Assembly: GCF_963668665.1 (NCBI RefSeq)
Contig: NZ_OY764902.1
Span: 2,049,501 to 2,113,500 of the forward strand
Direction of reading: 5' to 3'
From: an uncultured Anaeromusa sp.
GTDB lineage: Bacteria; Bacillota; Negativicutes; Anaeromusales; Anaeromusaceae
DNA: 64,000 bases
Position 1 is the first letter of the stretch; each line of letters begins with the position of its first letter. The position numbers were made by a program, and so were the translations under genes. The notes under the pieces are model-generated. The model saw nothing but the letters and a program-made list of their open reading frames with translations, searched no databases and had not been told where the DNA came from. This document shows, piece by piece, positions 46,101 to 53,329 of this stretch.

Positions 46101-46315
46101 TTCGTTTGCGGCCGATTTTGATGACGTCCATGGCGTTCATTCTAGGCTGCGTTCCTTTGATGATTGCCACCGGTGCAGGCGCTGGAGCTAGAAACGCCAT
46201 GGGTACGGCGGTTGTCGGAGGCATGCTGGCGGCAACTATGCTGGGTGTATTCTTGATTCCCGTGCTCTATGTGGTTGTTGTAAAATTGACGCGCAAACTT
46301 ACGTGGCGCAAATAA
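43196..46315 (+). CDS. RND multidrug efflux pump, HAE1 family (AcrB/MexB type)
   Basis: 1039 aa, 12 helices in two repeats with two large periplasmic loops. MAKFFIDRPIFAIVLSI at the N-terminus is the HAE1 mark; the proton relay Asp pair is in GLVVDDAIVVVEAVE (TM4), and GLAAKNAILIVEFAK (TM10/11) is present. A proton-driven drug or bile exporter. ATG 43196 has AAGGAGG at 7 bp; TTG 43193 is too close. No TolC-like gene follows; the channel must be coded elsewhere. A strong terminator follows. Confidence 0.96.
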   Translation: MAKFFIDRPIFAIVLSIFITIAGLVSITQLPIAQYPQITAPVVNVSASYVGANAEVVEQAVGQAIEQQVNGVENMVDMRSTSDDNGQYSLNVKFELGVNPDMATVQVQNRVAQATAKIPAAVQNSGITVQKQSPDTVMYLSLWSPKNTYDSLFLKNYANIYLVDDLKRVKGVGNVNEYGPEFGMRVWLQPDKMARLGITADDVGDAIKEQNVQAPAGTIGQLPSPKGQEFQYSARVQGQLQEESQFSNIIVRAKPDGSFVRVSDVARVELAAKDYHFTSDLNQRDSVTLAIQLTPDANALDTVTEVKKVLETNSKRFPTDLEYYIVSDNTRFIDESMIEVVKTFVEALLLVLLIVFIFLQSWRATLIPMLAVPVSLIGTFGAFILLGFNINTLTMFAMVLAIGLVVDDAIVVVEAVEHHMRHNGMSPKDAAYRAMEEVSGPVVAIAFVLASVFIPVAFFGGTAGVLYKQFALTIAVSMGLSALVALTLTPALCSLILKPHDPNAHEGRLGRFFEAFNEKFDAMTGRYGKTVRNFIRYSKICLAGLLVIVVLALTFFKMLPTTFVPNEDQGYFMATISLPEAASMNRTRQVGYDVAEIVKGIPGVKDTLVIAGYDILAGALKPNAALLVVALDTWSERPDKARYVDSIIRQVYMKTARIPEATIMAFNAPALPGGGSTGAMTFMLQDRGGGNVEEMADVSKKFLGEARKRPELTGVYSTFRSDTPAFRYEVDREKAEKLGVKVDDVFSTLQAFLGGLQVNDFTRFGRTWKVVMQAEPQYRSDANDIRYFFVRSNTNAMVPLATLVKPVPISGPTAIKRFNGNRAIQIGASPAPGYSSGQAMTALEEVATETLPNTYSYEWADQSRDEKLSGGRAGYVFGAAILFAFLCLAALYESWSIPFAVLLSVPTAIFGSGLFQWARGLENSIYMQIGLVMLIGLAAKNAILIVEFAKVRVDKGVDPVEAAIEAAKLRLRPILMTSMAFILGCVPLMIATGAGAGARNAMGTAVVGGMLAATMLGVFLIPVLYVVVVKLTRKLTWRK

Positions 46316-46319
46316 GCAG

Positions 46320-46360
46320 AATGAAAATACCTCCCGGTTGTGCCGGGAGGTATTTTCATG
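46320..46360. terminator. Perfect bidirectional terminator after the RND operon
   Basis: ATGAAAATACCTCCCGG pairs exactly with CCGGGAGGTATTTTCAT around a short loop. Confidence 0.92.
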
Positions 46361-46402
46361 TAGACAAAGAAGTAATTTATCGTTGTGGAATTATTGGTGC
46401 GG

Positions 46403-46693
46403 TTATGCTTTGGGAAAAGGCTGCCAGTCGTTGTTGTAACAGTTGGCCTCAAACTCAATGATTTCATAGTCAGCTAGATTTTGTGTTTGAAATGGATCGT
46501 TGGCTAAGAGAGTTTCTACTTCTTGTTGGGTATCTGGTTGGCAAAGAATAACACCGCCGGTGCGCGGCTTTTTTCGGCCTGCAGCAATGAATTTCTTTTT
46601 TGCAAAGCCATCTTCGAGAAAGCGGCAATGTGCCTCTAGCGCTTGTTCGATTTTTTCCACGGGCTGTTTATAATGCAGTAAGACTACAAACAT
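46403..46693 (-). CDS. YciI family protein
   Basis: 96 aa, single YciI-like domain (MFVVLLHYKQPVEKIEQALE, H-x-x-F-L, and VETLLANDPFQTQNLADYEI). The conserved His and Asp of the fold are present (HCRFLEDG, NDPF). Function mostly unknown; some YciI domains act in chloro-aromatic breakdown. ATG 46693 has AAAAGGAGTG upstream. Divergent from the MocR gene at 46837. Confidence 0.85.
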   Translation of the reverse strand: MFVVLLHYKQPVEKIEQALEAHCRFLEDGFAKKKFIAAGRKKPRTGGVILCQPDTQQEVETLLANDPFQTQNLADYEIIEFEANCYNNDWQPFPKA

Positions 46694-46752
46694 AGGTGTC
46701 ACTCCTTTTTGCTTATACGAGGCTGCGCAGCTTCGAAGGAATTTGTGTATCT

Positions 46753-46771
46753 CCTTATCTATATCATAAGG
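46753..46771. promoter_or_regulatory. Small palindrome in the YciI-MocR divergent region
   Basis: CCTTAT (46753-46758), 7-bp spacer, ATAAGG (46766-46771). Possible operator of the adjacent MocR protein; the arms are short. Confidence 0.35.
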
Positions 46772-46836
46772 GGGACGACAAGTCTGCTGCAACAAGAAGG
46801 AATGCGAGCTGTCAGGGAACAGATGGAGGATCAGGT

Positions 46837-48174
46837 TTGGCTTTTAAATACGAAGAAGTGGCAAAGTACATTGAAATGAGAATAGAAAAAGATCGGCGAG
46901 GACGTCGGCCATTACCTTCTGTACGTGAGCTGGCGGAGCGATTTCAATGCACTAGAGACACTGTATTGCGGGCTTATCGAGAATTAATGCTGTACAATCG
47001 TGTGTACGCTGTGCAGCACAAAGGCTATTTTGCAGTGGTGGATTCTTCGACGGCGTCGTTAGCGCGGCAGGCTATTGACATGGCTACAGCGGCGCCTGAT
47101 TACAGAATGATTCCCTATAGGGAGTTTCAGAGTTGCTTGAATCAGGCGGTGAAACGATATGAGCGCTCCTTGTTTACCTATGAAGCAACGCAGGGGTTGC
47201 CTGGACTGCGCCAAATTGTGCGAGAATGGTTGGCTGAGGAACAGGTATATTGTGGTGACGAGCAGTTATTTATTACAGCCGGAACACAGCAGGCGCTGCA
47301 GCTTTTGAGTTTGCTTCCGTTTTCTGCGGAGAAAGATCTTTTTGTAGTGGAGCAGCCAACCTATGCCGGGATACTGGGAGTTTTGCGCATGCAAAAATTC
47401 TGTGCAGTAGGTGTAAATCGTACGATGCAGGGCTTAGAAATGGATAAGTTGGAAGAGATTTTTTCTAGCAGACGCGTGCGTTATTTCTATACATGCCCGC
47501 GGTTTCAACATCCTTTAGGAACCTCGCTAAATCGACAGGAGCGCAAAACATTGGTGAGGCTGGCTAAACGATATGATGTATTTATTATCGAAGATGACTA
47601 TTTAGGGGATTTGGCAGGGAAACGTTTTGAATCCTCTTTGTTTTATGAAGACATGGAAGATCGGATTATCTATTTGCGCAGCTTTTCTAAAACACTGCTG
47701 CCGGGTTTGCGGCTGGGCGCGGCGGTGCTGCCGCGAAAGTTGGCGCAAGAATTTGCGAATGCTAAGCATTGGGCTGATTTAGGGGCGTCAGTATTATCGC
47801 AAGGCGCTTTGGAAATTTATTTTCGTTGCGGCATGCATCAAGAGCATCGCATAAAGATTCGCCGCTTTTATGCTGAAAAGTGTCGCCTTTTGCGACGATT
47901 GGTGCAAGAGCAATTTGGAGAAAATGCAGTTTGGTATGTGCCTGAAAATGGCTTTTTTGCATGCTTAGAAGTAAAGGATCAAGCAAAAATGCGAAGGGTG
48001 GTAGAATTTTTGCGTTCAACTTCTTTGTGCATCAAAGAGCCGGACCGTGCCTATCTGCCTGGCTATCAATATAAGCAGCCGTTGCTGCCGATTTGTTTCA
48101 GTACTCTGGGAGCGGCAGAGCTGACAACTGGTTTTCAACTATTGAAGGCAGGAATTTGCCATCTCCAAGAATAA
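46837..48174 (+). CDS. MocR-type GntR/aminotransferase-fold transcriptional regulator
   Basis: 445 aa. GntR HTH (VAKYIEMRIEKDRRGRRPLP, VRELAERFQCTRDTVLRAYREL) then a short linker (shorter than in the first MocR protein) and an aminotransferase-like domain with PLP Lys in RSFSKTLLPGLRLG and IIEDDYLGDL. TTG 46837 has GGAGGA six bases upstream and begins the GntR domain; the frame upstream of it is not protein-like. Target unknown; the divergent YciI gene or its own gene are candidates. Confidence 0.88.
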   Translation: MAFKYEEVAKYIEMRIEKDRRGRRPLPSVRELAERFQCTRDTVLRAYRELMLYNRVYAVQHKGYFAVVDSSTASLARQAIDMATAAPDYRMIPYREFQSCLNQAVKRYERSLFTYEATQGLPGLRQIVREWLAEEQVYCGDEQLFITAGTQQALQLLSLLPFSAEKDLFVVEQPTYAGILGVLRMQKFCAVGVNRTMQGLEMDKLEEIFSSRRVRYFYTCPRFQHPLGTSLNRQERKTLVRLAKRYDVFIIEDDYLGDLAGKRFESSLFYEDMEDRIIYLRSFSKTLLPGLRLGAAVLPRKLAQEFANAKHWADLGASVLSQGALEIYFRCGMHQEHRIKIRRFYAEKCRLLRRLVQEQFGENAVWYVPENGFFACLEVKDQAKMRRVVEFLRSTSLCIKEPDRAYLPGYQYKQPLLPICFSTLGAAELTTGFQLLKAGICHLQE

Positions 48175-48200
48175 TAGAATAAGCCAAGGAGGCGGAAGAA

Positions 48201-48830
48201 ATGAGAGAATGGCTTGTTTTTGACGTCATGGGAGTCATCTTTACCGTTGGCGATGATACCAATGAATTGCTGGTACCATATGTAAAGCAGTTTGCACCGT
48301 CTCTCAGCTGCGAAGAAATTAACCAGGCCTATTTAGAAGCCAGCTTGGGGAAATTATCTTCTCGCGCTTTTTGGGAAGCGCTGGGATTGGGAGAGAACTA
48401 TCCGCAGATTGAGCAAGACTACCTGGAAAGCCAGCTGACGCTGGATGCGGATTTTTCGGCAGTGGCCCAAAAACTGCAAAAGGAGTACCATTTGGCTTTG
48501 TTGTCCAATGATGTTAGCGAATGGTCGGCGTATTTGCGGAAAAAATATGATTTAAACCAATACTTCGAGGAAATTGTCATTAGCGGCGATGTCGGGCTGC
48601 GTAAGCCGGACAAGGCTATTTACGAGCTGCTGTTGCGGCGGCTGCAGTGCAGGCCGGAGAACAGCGTCTTTATTGATGACCGCCATAAGAATCTTATTCC
48701 GGCTATGCGGGCGGGTATGAAGACGATACAATTTAAACGGGGCTGTGACGGCAGTGAAATGTGCGGCAGCTTCGAAGTGAAGTCGTTCAAGCAACTGCCC
48801 GGACTAGTAGCGCATTTGTTTGGTGTGTAA
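48201..48830 (+). CDS. HAD superfamily hydrolase
   Basis: 209 aa. The first motif is FDVMGVIFTVGDD: the nucleophile is Asp8, but the usual Asp at +2 is Gly in DVMG, so catalysis by the classic D-x-D is not certain. Motif II LLSNDVSEW and motif III/IV GLRKPDKAIYELLL and VFIDDRHKNLIPA are good. Such proteins are cytosolic phosphatases or dehalogenase-like. It starts 26 bp after the MocR gene with AAGGAGGCGG. Substrate unknown. Confidence 0.85.
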   Translation: MREWLVFDVMGVIFTVGDDTNELLVPYVKQFAPSLSCEEINQAYLEASLGKLSSRAFWEALGLGENYPQIEQDYLESQLTLDADFSAVAQKLQKEYHLALLSNDVSEWSAYLRKKYDLNQYFEEIVISGDVGLRKPDKAIYELLLRRLQCRPENSVFIDDRHKNLIPAMRAGMKTIQFKRGCDGSEMCGSFEVKSFKQLPGLVAHLFGV

Positions 48831-48878
48831 CGCGTTTTTCGCAGTAGTTGCGTCGGAAATAAAGAAGGAGTGAGCAGC

Positions 48879-49952
48879 ATGACAACTTACAAAATTGCGG
48901 TGATTCCCGGGGATGGTGTCGGGCCGGAGGTTCTAGCGGAAGGAATTAAGGTGCTCCAAGCGGTGGCTGCGCTGGACGGGACCTTCTCTTTTGAATTTGA
49001 AACCTTCCCCTGGGGCTGTGAGTATTATTTGAAGCACGGGAAAATGATGGATGAAGACGGGATGGAGCGCCTCGCTGCTTTTGACGCTATTTATCTTGGA
49101 GCCGTGGGCTTTCCGGGAGTTCCGGATCATATTTCTCTGTGGGATTTGCTGCTCAAAATTCGCAAAGGCTTTGATCAGTATATTAATTTGCGTCCGATAC
49201 AGCTTTTGCAGGGCGCGCCTTGCCCTCTGGCAGGGGTAAAGGCAGGAGAAATCGATATGCTGGTAGTGCGCGAAAACAGCGAGGGCGAATACGCTGGTGC
49301 TGGCGACTGGCTGTTTAAGGGCAAGCCGGAGGAAGTGGTGTTGCAGACCGGCGTATTTTCGCGCAAAGGAACGGAGCGCGTGATTCGTTATGCCTATGAA
49401 TTGGCTCGCAAGACCGGCAAGACTCTTACCAGTATCAGTAAGGGCAACGCTTTGAATTATTCCATGGTTTTTTGGGATCAGGTTTTTGCGGAAGTGGGCA
49501 GGGAGTATCCGGAGGTAAAAACTTATTCGTACTTGGTTGACGCAGCCAGCATGTTCTTTGTCAAAGATCCGGGGCGTTTTCAGGTCGTTGTGACGTCCAA
49601 TTTGTTCGGCGATATTTTGACCGATCTGGGCGCTGCCATTACCGGCGGCATGGGCCTAGCGGCAGGGGCAAATCTAAATCCAGAGCGGGCGTATCCGTCC
49701 ATGTTTGAGCCTATCCATGGTTCCGCTCCGGATATTGCCGGACGCAGCATTGCTAATCCTCTGGCTTCCATATGGTCAGTCAGCCAGATGCTGGACTTTT
49801 TCGGCCACGAAGAGTGGGGGCGGCGCGTGCTGCAGGCGATTGAGGATGTGCTCCAGGAGAAGGCTTGCTTAACGCCGGACTTGGGCGGCAGCGGCAAGAC
49901 GCAGGAAGTGGGCGATGCTGTAGTCGCTAAGCTGTCTAGGCAGCCTGAGTAG
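48879..49952 (+). CDS. Tartrate/D-malate dehydrogenase family (isocitrate/isopropylmalate fold)
   Basis: 357 aa. N-terminal IAVIPGDGVGPEV, RENSEGEYAGAG, conserved Tyr/Lys pair regions, VTSNLFGDILTDLGAAITGG and FEPIHGSAPDIAG. The string HISLWDLLLKIRKGFDQYINLRP separates TDH/DmlA types from LeuB. It would oxidise and decarboxylate tartrate or D-malate with NAD+. ATG 48879 follows AAGGAG; GTG 48870 is too near. The SSS symporter 200 bp downstream might import the substrate. Confidence 0.85.
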   Translation: MTTYKIAVIPGDGVGPEVLAEGIKVLQAVAALDGTFSFEFETFPWGCEYYLKHGKMMDEDGMERLAAFDAIYLGAVGFPGVPDHISLWDLLLKIRKGFDQYINLRPIQLLQGAPCPLAGVKAGEIDMLVVRENSEGEYAGAGDWLFKGKPEEVVLQTGVFSRKGTERVIRYAYELARKTGKTLTSISKGNALNYSMVFWDQVFAEVGREYPEVKTYSYLVDAASMFFVKDPGRFQVVVTSNLFGDILTDLGAAITGGMGLAAGANLNPERAYPSMFEPIHGSAPDIAGRSIANPLASIWSVSQMLDFFGHEEWGRRVLQAIEDVLQEKACLTPDLGGSGKTQEVGDAVVAKLSRQPE

Positions 49953-49971
49953 CTAGGTAAGGCCGTATTCG

Positions 49972-50008
49972 TGCCGGGTTTGGCGGTTGACAGAGCAAAC
50001 CCGGCACT
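49972..50008 (+). terminator. Strong hairpin after the dehydrogenase gene
   Basis: GTGCCGGGTTTG pairs exactly with CAAACCCGGCAC. No T-run follows, so its termination strength is open; it might instead be part of the symporter mRNA leader. Confidence 0.6.
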
Positions 50009-50009
50009 G

Positions 50010-50151
50010 CTATCATAATTGGGTAGTGTAGTGATGCTGCGCGGCGGCATCGGTAGGGAAGGTTCTGGTAAGCTTCACTAAGGTGATCTTGCGGAGAAGC
50101 TTCAGCAAGAATAGCAGGTAGTTGAACGTGTAGAAAGGTAGGATGGGTAGG
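50010..50151 (+). promoter_or_regulatory. UAG-rich leader of the symporter-hutP-like operon
   Basis: Eight TAG triplets lie between 50024 and 50150, five of them in the last 39 nt (starting 50112, 50119, 50131, 50139, 50148). HutP binds spaced NAG/UAG triplets in RNA, and a HutP-like protein is encoded by the second gene. An AAGCTTC/GAAGCTT stem (50070-50101) is also present. Function is inference. Confidence 0.35.
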
Positions 50152-51579
50152 ATGACAATTCAATTTTGGATCATAGTATTGTATATTTGTGTTTTATTTG
50201 CTATTAGTATTTACGTAAAGCGGCGGGCTGGCAACAGCAGCGGCTTTTTGTTTGCCGGACGTAAATTGACTACGCCTTTGGTGGCGGCGAATATCGCCGG
50301 CACGGCGATTGGCGCGGCGGCTACCATCGGCGTGGCGGAGAACGCCTTCCAATCGGGCATTGCCGCCGGTTGGTATAATGGCGCCTGGGCGGCTGGCGCT
50401 GTGATGATGGCCTTTGTAGCGGCTAAAAAATATCGGGAGCTTAACTGCACTACGGTTCCCGAACTGTTTGAACGGTATTACGATAAAAAAGGCCGGGTCA
50501 TTGCTGTCTTGGGCATGCTGACCATTCAGCTGGTTATTACGTCGCTGCAATATTTGGCAGGCGGCGCTATTTTGTCTTCGTTGCTGCCGGATATTTTTTC
50601 CTTCCAAGGAGGCATGGTTACCAGTGCGGCGGTCTTTATTGGCACGACCATTCTGGGCGGGCTGTGGTCGTCTGGATTGTCCAACATTCTCAGCGTTTCT
50701 TTGATTTATGTAGGCGTGCTGATCAGCACAATCACTATTGTTAATAATCAGGGCGGTATTGGCGCTATTGCCGCTTCGCTGCCGCCGGGCGTCGATTGGT
50801 TCGGTCCTGTAGGCGGTTTGGGTTTGGCTACGGTTATCGGTTGGTTCGTGGTGATGATGACCCAGGCTATTACAGCCCAGGGACCGGTACAAGTAGCTTG
50901 TGCGGCTAAAGACGGCGCTGCGGCGAAAAAGGGCTTTCTTTGGGGCGCTCTGCTGATGTTCCCCATTGGTTTTGCCTGCGCCATTATGGGCGTGGCCGCC
51001 CGGGCGGCGCATCCGGAGATGAAGGCGACCTTGGCGCTGCCTTACATGATTATGAGCTTGGATCCGGTGATTTCCGGTTTGACCTTGGCGGCTCTTTGGG
51101 CTGCGGACGTGGCGACGGCCTGCCATATTTTACTAGCGGCGGGTACGTTGTTTTCCCAGGATATCTATAAACGCTTTATCAACCCCAATGTAAGCGATAA
51201 GAAATATACGCTGCTCAACCGTTACGCTATTTTATTCTTGGGCGCCGTTACGTTGTGGTTTGCCTTTAATGCGGTGGGTATTGTGAAAACTATGTTAATC
51301 GGTCTGAGCTTGACCACGGCCTTTACGTTGATTTTTCTCTTTACCATGTTTGCTCCCGGCCTATGCCGGAAAAACTCGGCGTTTTATACCACTCTCGCAG
51401 GTATTGTGACGTTGTTTGTCTGGCAGGCCTTTCCGGCTGTACAGATTTTTGCGCATCCCATATACATGGAGTGGCTTGTCTGCTTGGTGACTTTCTTTAT
51501 TGTGGCCGTAGTAGACAAACAACCGATTCGGATGGCTGCTCCGCAGGAGGAAGAAGCGAATGGAACTTACCAGTCTTGA
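50152..51579 (+). CDS. Sodium:solute symporter family (SSS) transporter
   Basis: 475 aa, about 13 helices. FAGRKLTTPLVAANIAGTAIG holds the SSS first-helix mark; it is similar over its full length to the transporter at 61744-63150 (shared AGRKLTTPL, ALWAADV, CRKNSAF). It is in the cytoplasmic membrane and uses sodium or protons. ATG 50152 is chosen by alignment with that paralogue (MNIAF... there, MTIQF... here). The HutP-like gene overlaps its end by 20 bp. The substrate might be an organic acid (dehydrogenase upstream) or an amino acid (HutP link); neither is proven. Confidence 0.88.
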   Translation: MTIQFWIIVLYICVLFAISIYVKRRAGNSSGFLFAGRKLTTPLVAANIAGTAIGAAATIGVAENAFQSGIAAGWYNGAWAAGAVMMAFVAAKKYRELNCTTVPELFERYYDKKGRVIAVLGMLTIQLVITSLQYLAGGAILSSLLPDIFSFQGGMVTSAAVFIGTTILGGLWSSGLSNILSVSLIYVGVLISTITIVNNQGGIGAIAASLPPGVDWFGPVGGLGLATVIGWFVVMMTQAITAQGPVQVACAAKDGAAAKKGFLWGALLMFPIGFACAIMGVAARAAHPEMKATLALPYMIMSLDPVISGLTLAALWAADVATACHILLAAGTLFSQDIYKRFINPNVSDKKYTLLNRYAILFLGAVTLWFAFNAVGIVKTMLIGLSLTTAFTLIFLFTMFAPGLCRKNSAFYTTLAGIVTLFVWQAFPAVQIFAHPIYMEWLVCLVTFFIVAVVDKQPIRMAAPQEEEANGTYQS

Positions 51580-51985
51580 TATTGGCCGAGCTGCTTTGGC
51601 TATGGCCATTAGTACGGACCGGCAGGAAGAACAGGCTCTGCGGCAGCAATTGCAAAGTCGCGGGATTCAGGCCGTAGCCGTCGATTTTGGCGGTGAGTAT
51701 TTAAGCTCCGTCAAGAAGATGATTGAGAGAGCTGTAGTGGCGGCGCAGCGTCAAGGGCTGATTGAAGCCAGTCATGTAGGAGAAGGTGCGGTGGCTGGGG
51801 CGACGCATGCGGCGTTGGAGCAGATTACGCCTAAGGCCGTAGGTCTAAATGTGGGCGGGAAAATCGGCGTAGCCCGCTACGGGGAGCATGTGTGCGTGGC
51901 GGTCTATTTGGGCGTCGGCGTGCTGCATCTTAATGAGGTTGCGGTGGGGCTGGCCCATCGATCGCTTCCTATGTCGCAAGAATAA
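51560..51985 (+). CDS. HutP-like RNA-binding antiterminator family protein
   Basis: 141 aa. The family core is visible: IGRAALAMAIS at the start, then HVGEGAVAGATHAALEQI, VGLNVGGKIGVARYG and GVLHLNEVAVGLAHRSLP. Bacillus HutP is a histidine- and magnesium-dependent hexamer that lets RNA polymerase read through a leader terminator. Its metal-binding His pair lies in H-x3-H; here that region reads A-V-A-G-A-T-H, so the ligands differ and effector binding may too. It starts inside the symporter gene (site GGAGGAAG), so translation is coupled. Confidence 0.75.
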   Translation: MELTSLDIGRAALAMAISTDRQEEQALRQQLQSRGIQAVAVDFGGEYLSSVKKMIERAVVAAQRQGLIEASHVGEGAVAGATHAALEQITPKAVGLNVGGKIGVARYGEHVCVAVYLGVGVLHLNEVAVGLAHRSLPMSQE

Positions 51986-51993
51986 ACTATAAC

Positions 51994-52034
51994 AGCTGCG
52001 GAAGACTTATGAAAAGTTTTCCGCAGCTCTTTTG
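51994..52034 (+). terminator. Terminator after the hutP-like gene
   Basis: AGCTGCGGAA pairs with TTCCGCAGCT (inner bases also pair: AAAAGTTTT region), followed by CTTTT. Confidence 0.8.
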
Positions 52035-52054
52035 CATGTATTAAAGAATCCTTC

Positions 52055-52086
52055 TTGACTGTCACACTAATGTCAGGGTGTAAGCT
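52055..52086 (+). promoter_or_regulatory. MerR-type promoter with long spacer
   Basis: TTGACT (52055-52060), 20-bp spacer with a CACTAATGTC-like dyad, then TAAGCT (52081-52086). A 19-20 bp spacer with a dyad in it is the hallmark of promoters activated by MerR proteins. Confidence 0.75.
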
Positions 52087-52104
52087 TTTGTTGAGGGAAG
52101 GGAC

Positions 52105-52479
52105 GTGACTGCTGTGTTAATTCGAGAACTGTCGCGCAGAACCGGAGCAAGCATTCGCTCTTTGCGTCATTACGAAGAAAAGAGCCTGCTGGCGCCGCAA
52201 CGCTTAGAAAACGGTTACCGAGATTATGCTGAGCCGGATGTCGACAAAGTCAAGACGATTCAGTTGTATTTGGGTCTAGGTCTTTCTACGGAAGAAATTG
52301 CGCTGGTGCTCGAATGCCCGCAAGAAGCCGCAACGAACCGCCCTCTATGTAAAGAAGCTTACCGGCTGTATCAGGGGAAGCTGGCTGAAGTTGAGCGACA
52401 GATACAAACTTTGCAAACCTTGCAAGCTCGCTTGCAAGAGCGGCTCAGCCAGTTCGAAAACTCTGCCAGCCTCCGGTAA
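52105..52479 (+). CDS. MerR family transcriptional regulator
   Basis: 124 aa. N-terminal MerR HTH (IRELSRRTGASIRSLRHYEEKSLLAP, then NGYRDY), dimer helix, C-terminal coiled coil; one CPQEAATNRPLC segment. GTG 52105 is used; GTG 52114 is possible. It very likely binds the long-spacer promoter just upstream and controls itself and the amidohydrolase gene 18 bp downstream. The effector is unknown; the C-x-xx..C spacing is not that of metal sensors. Confidence 0.9.
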   Translation: MTAVLIRELSRRTGASIRSLRHYEEKSLLAPQRLENGYRDYAEPDVDKVKTIQLYLGLGLSTEEIALVLECPQEAATNRPLCKEAYRLYQGKLAEVERQIQTLQTLQARLQERLSQFENSASLR

Positions 52480-52497
52480 GGACAAGGAGTGGTAGAA

Positions 52498-53283
52498 ATG
52501 GTTGTTGACAGTCATGCGCATCTCATGTTACCTCAAGAACGGCAGCAAGAACTGATGGTTGAAGCCGGTGTAGATCGAACTGTATTATTCACGTCGCGGG
52601 TGCACCCGGAGAAGGCGGAGACGCTGAGGGAACTGGAAGCGGAACTAAACACGCTTTATCAGATGTTGGAGGGGCAAGGCGATTCTCAAGAAGCCAGAAA
52701 GCAGTCCTTGGTTGACTTGGAAGAAGTGGTAAAGAAGCATCCGGATCGATATTGGGGTTTCGGTTCGATGCCTTTGGGGCTTGGAACTGTAGAGAGCCTT
52801 CGCTGGGTGGAAGCACAAATAATAGCGCGCGGCTTCTGCGGGATAGGGGAGTTGACGCCTGGCGCCGGTCAAGTTGCGCTGCTGGAGCCGATTTTTCAAG
52901 CTTCCCGCGAAGCGGGTGGCTTGCCGTTATGGGTGCATGCTTTTTTTCCTTTGCAGGCCCAGGACATCAAAGCGCTGTTGGCAATGGGGGCGCGATTTCC
53001 AGAGGTCCCGTTGATTGTGGGGCATTTAGGCGGGCAGCATTGGCTGGAAACACTGCAAGCTGTGAAGAGTACGCCGCAGGTGTATTTGGATTTATCGGCG
53101 GCATATACCACTATGGCGCCGATGTATGCCATACGGGAACTGCCGGAAAGAGTGCTGTTTGCTTCGGATGCTCCCTATACCTCGCCTGTCGTTGCGCGGC
53201 ATGTCTTAGAGCAGTTAACGCCTAGTCAGGAAGTGCTAGAATTGGCGCTGGGGGGGAACATCTGCCGACTTTTGCGTAAATAA
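52498..53283 (+). CDS. Amidohydrolase family 2 (metal-dependent hydrolase)
   Basis: 261 aa. TIM-barrel amidohydrolase: VDSHAHLM at the N-terminus (H-x-H), GELTPGAG, LWVHAFFP with a metal His, IVGHLGG, and FASDAPY with the catalytic Asp. Members hydrolyse or decarboxylate small ring compounds. ATG 52498 follows AAGGAG at 8 bp. It is co-transcribed with the MerR gene. Substrate unknown. Confidence 0.85.
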   Translation: MVVDSHAHLMLPQERQQELMVEAGVDRTVLFTSRVHPEKAETLRELEAELNTLYQMLEGQGDSQEARKQSLVDLEEVVKKHPDRYWGFGSMPLGLGTVESLRWVEAQIIARGFCGIGELTPGAGQVALLEPIFQASREAGGLPLWVHAFFPLQAQDIKALLAMGARFPEVPLIVGHLGGQHWLETLQAVKSTPQVYLDLSAAYTTMAPMYAIRELPERVLFASDAPYTSPVVARHVLEQLTPSQEVLELALGGNICRLLRK

Positions 53284-53329
53284 GGCTTTTTACAAAAGGA
53301 AAACAGGATGGCGGAAGGAGGCATAAAGC

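Noticed and set aside
46696..46836. Extended start of the second MocR protein
   Set aside because: The extra 47 residues cover the promoter region and precede the natural start of the GntR domain at TTG 46837.
48879..49952. LeuB (3-isopropylmalate dehydrogenase)
   Set aside because: The substrate-region string with WDLLLKIRKGFDQYINLRP fits tartrate/D-malate types, and no leu genes are adjacent.
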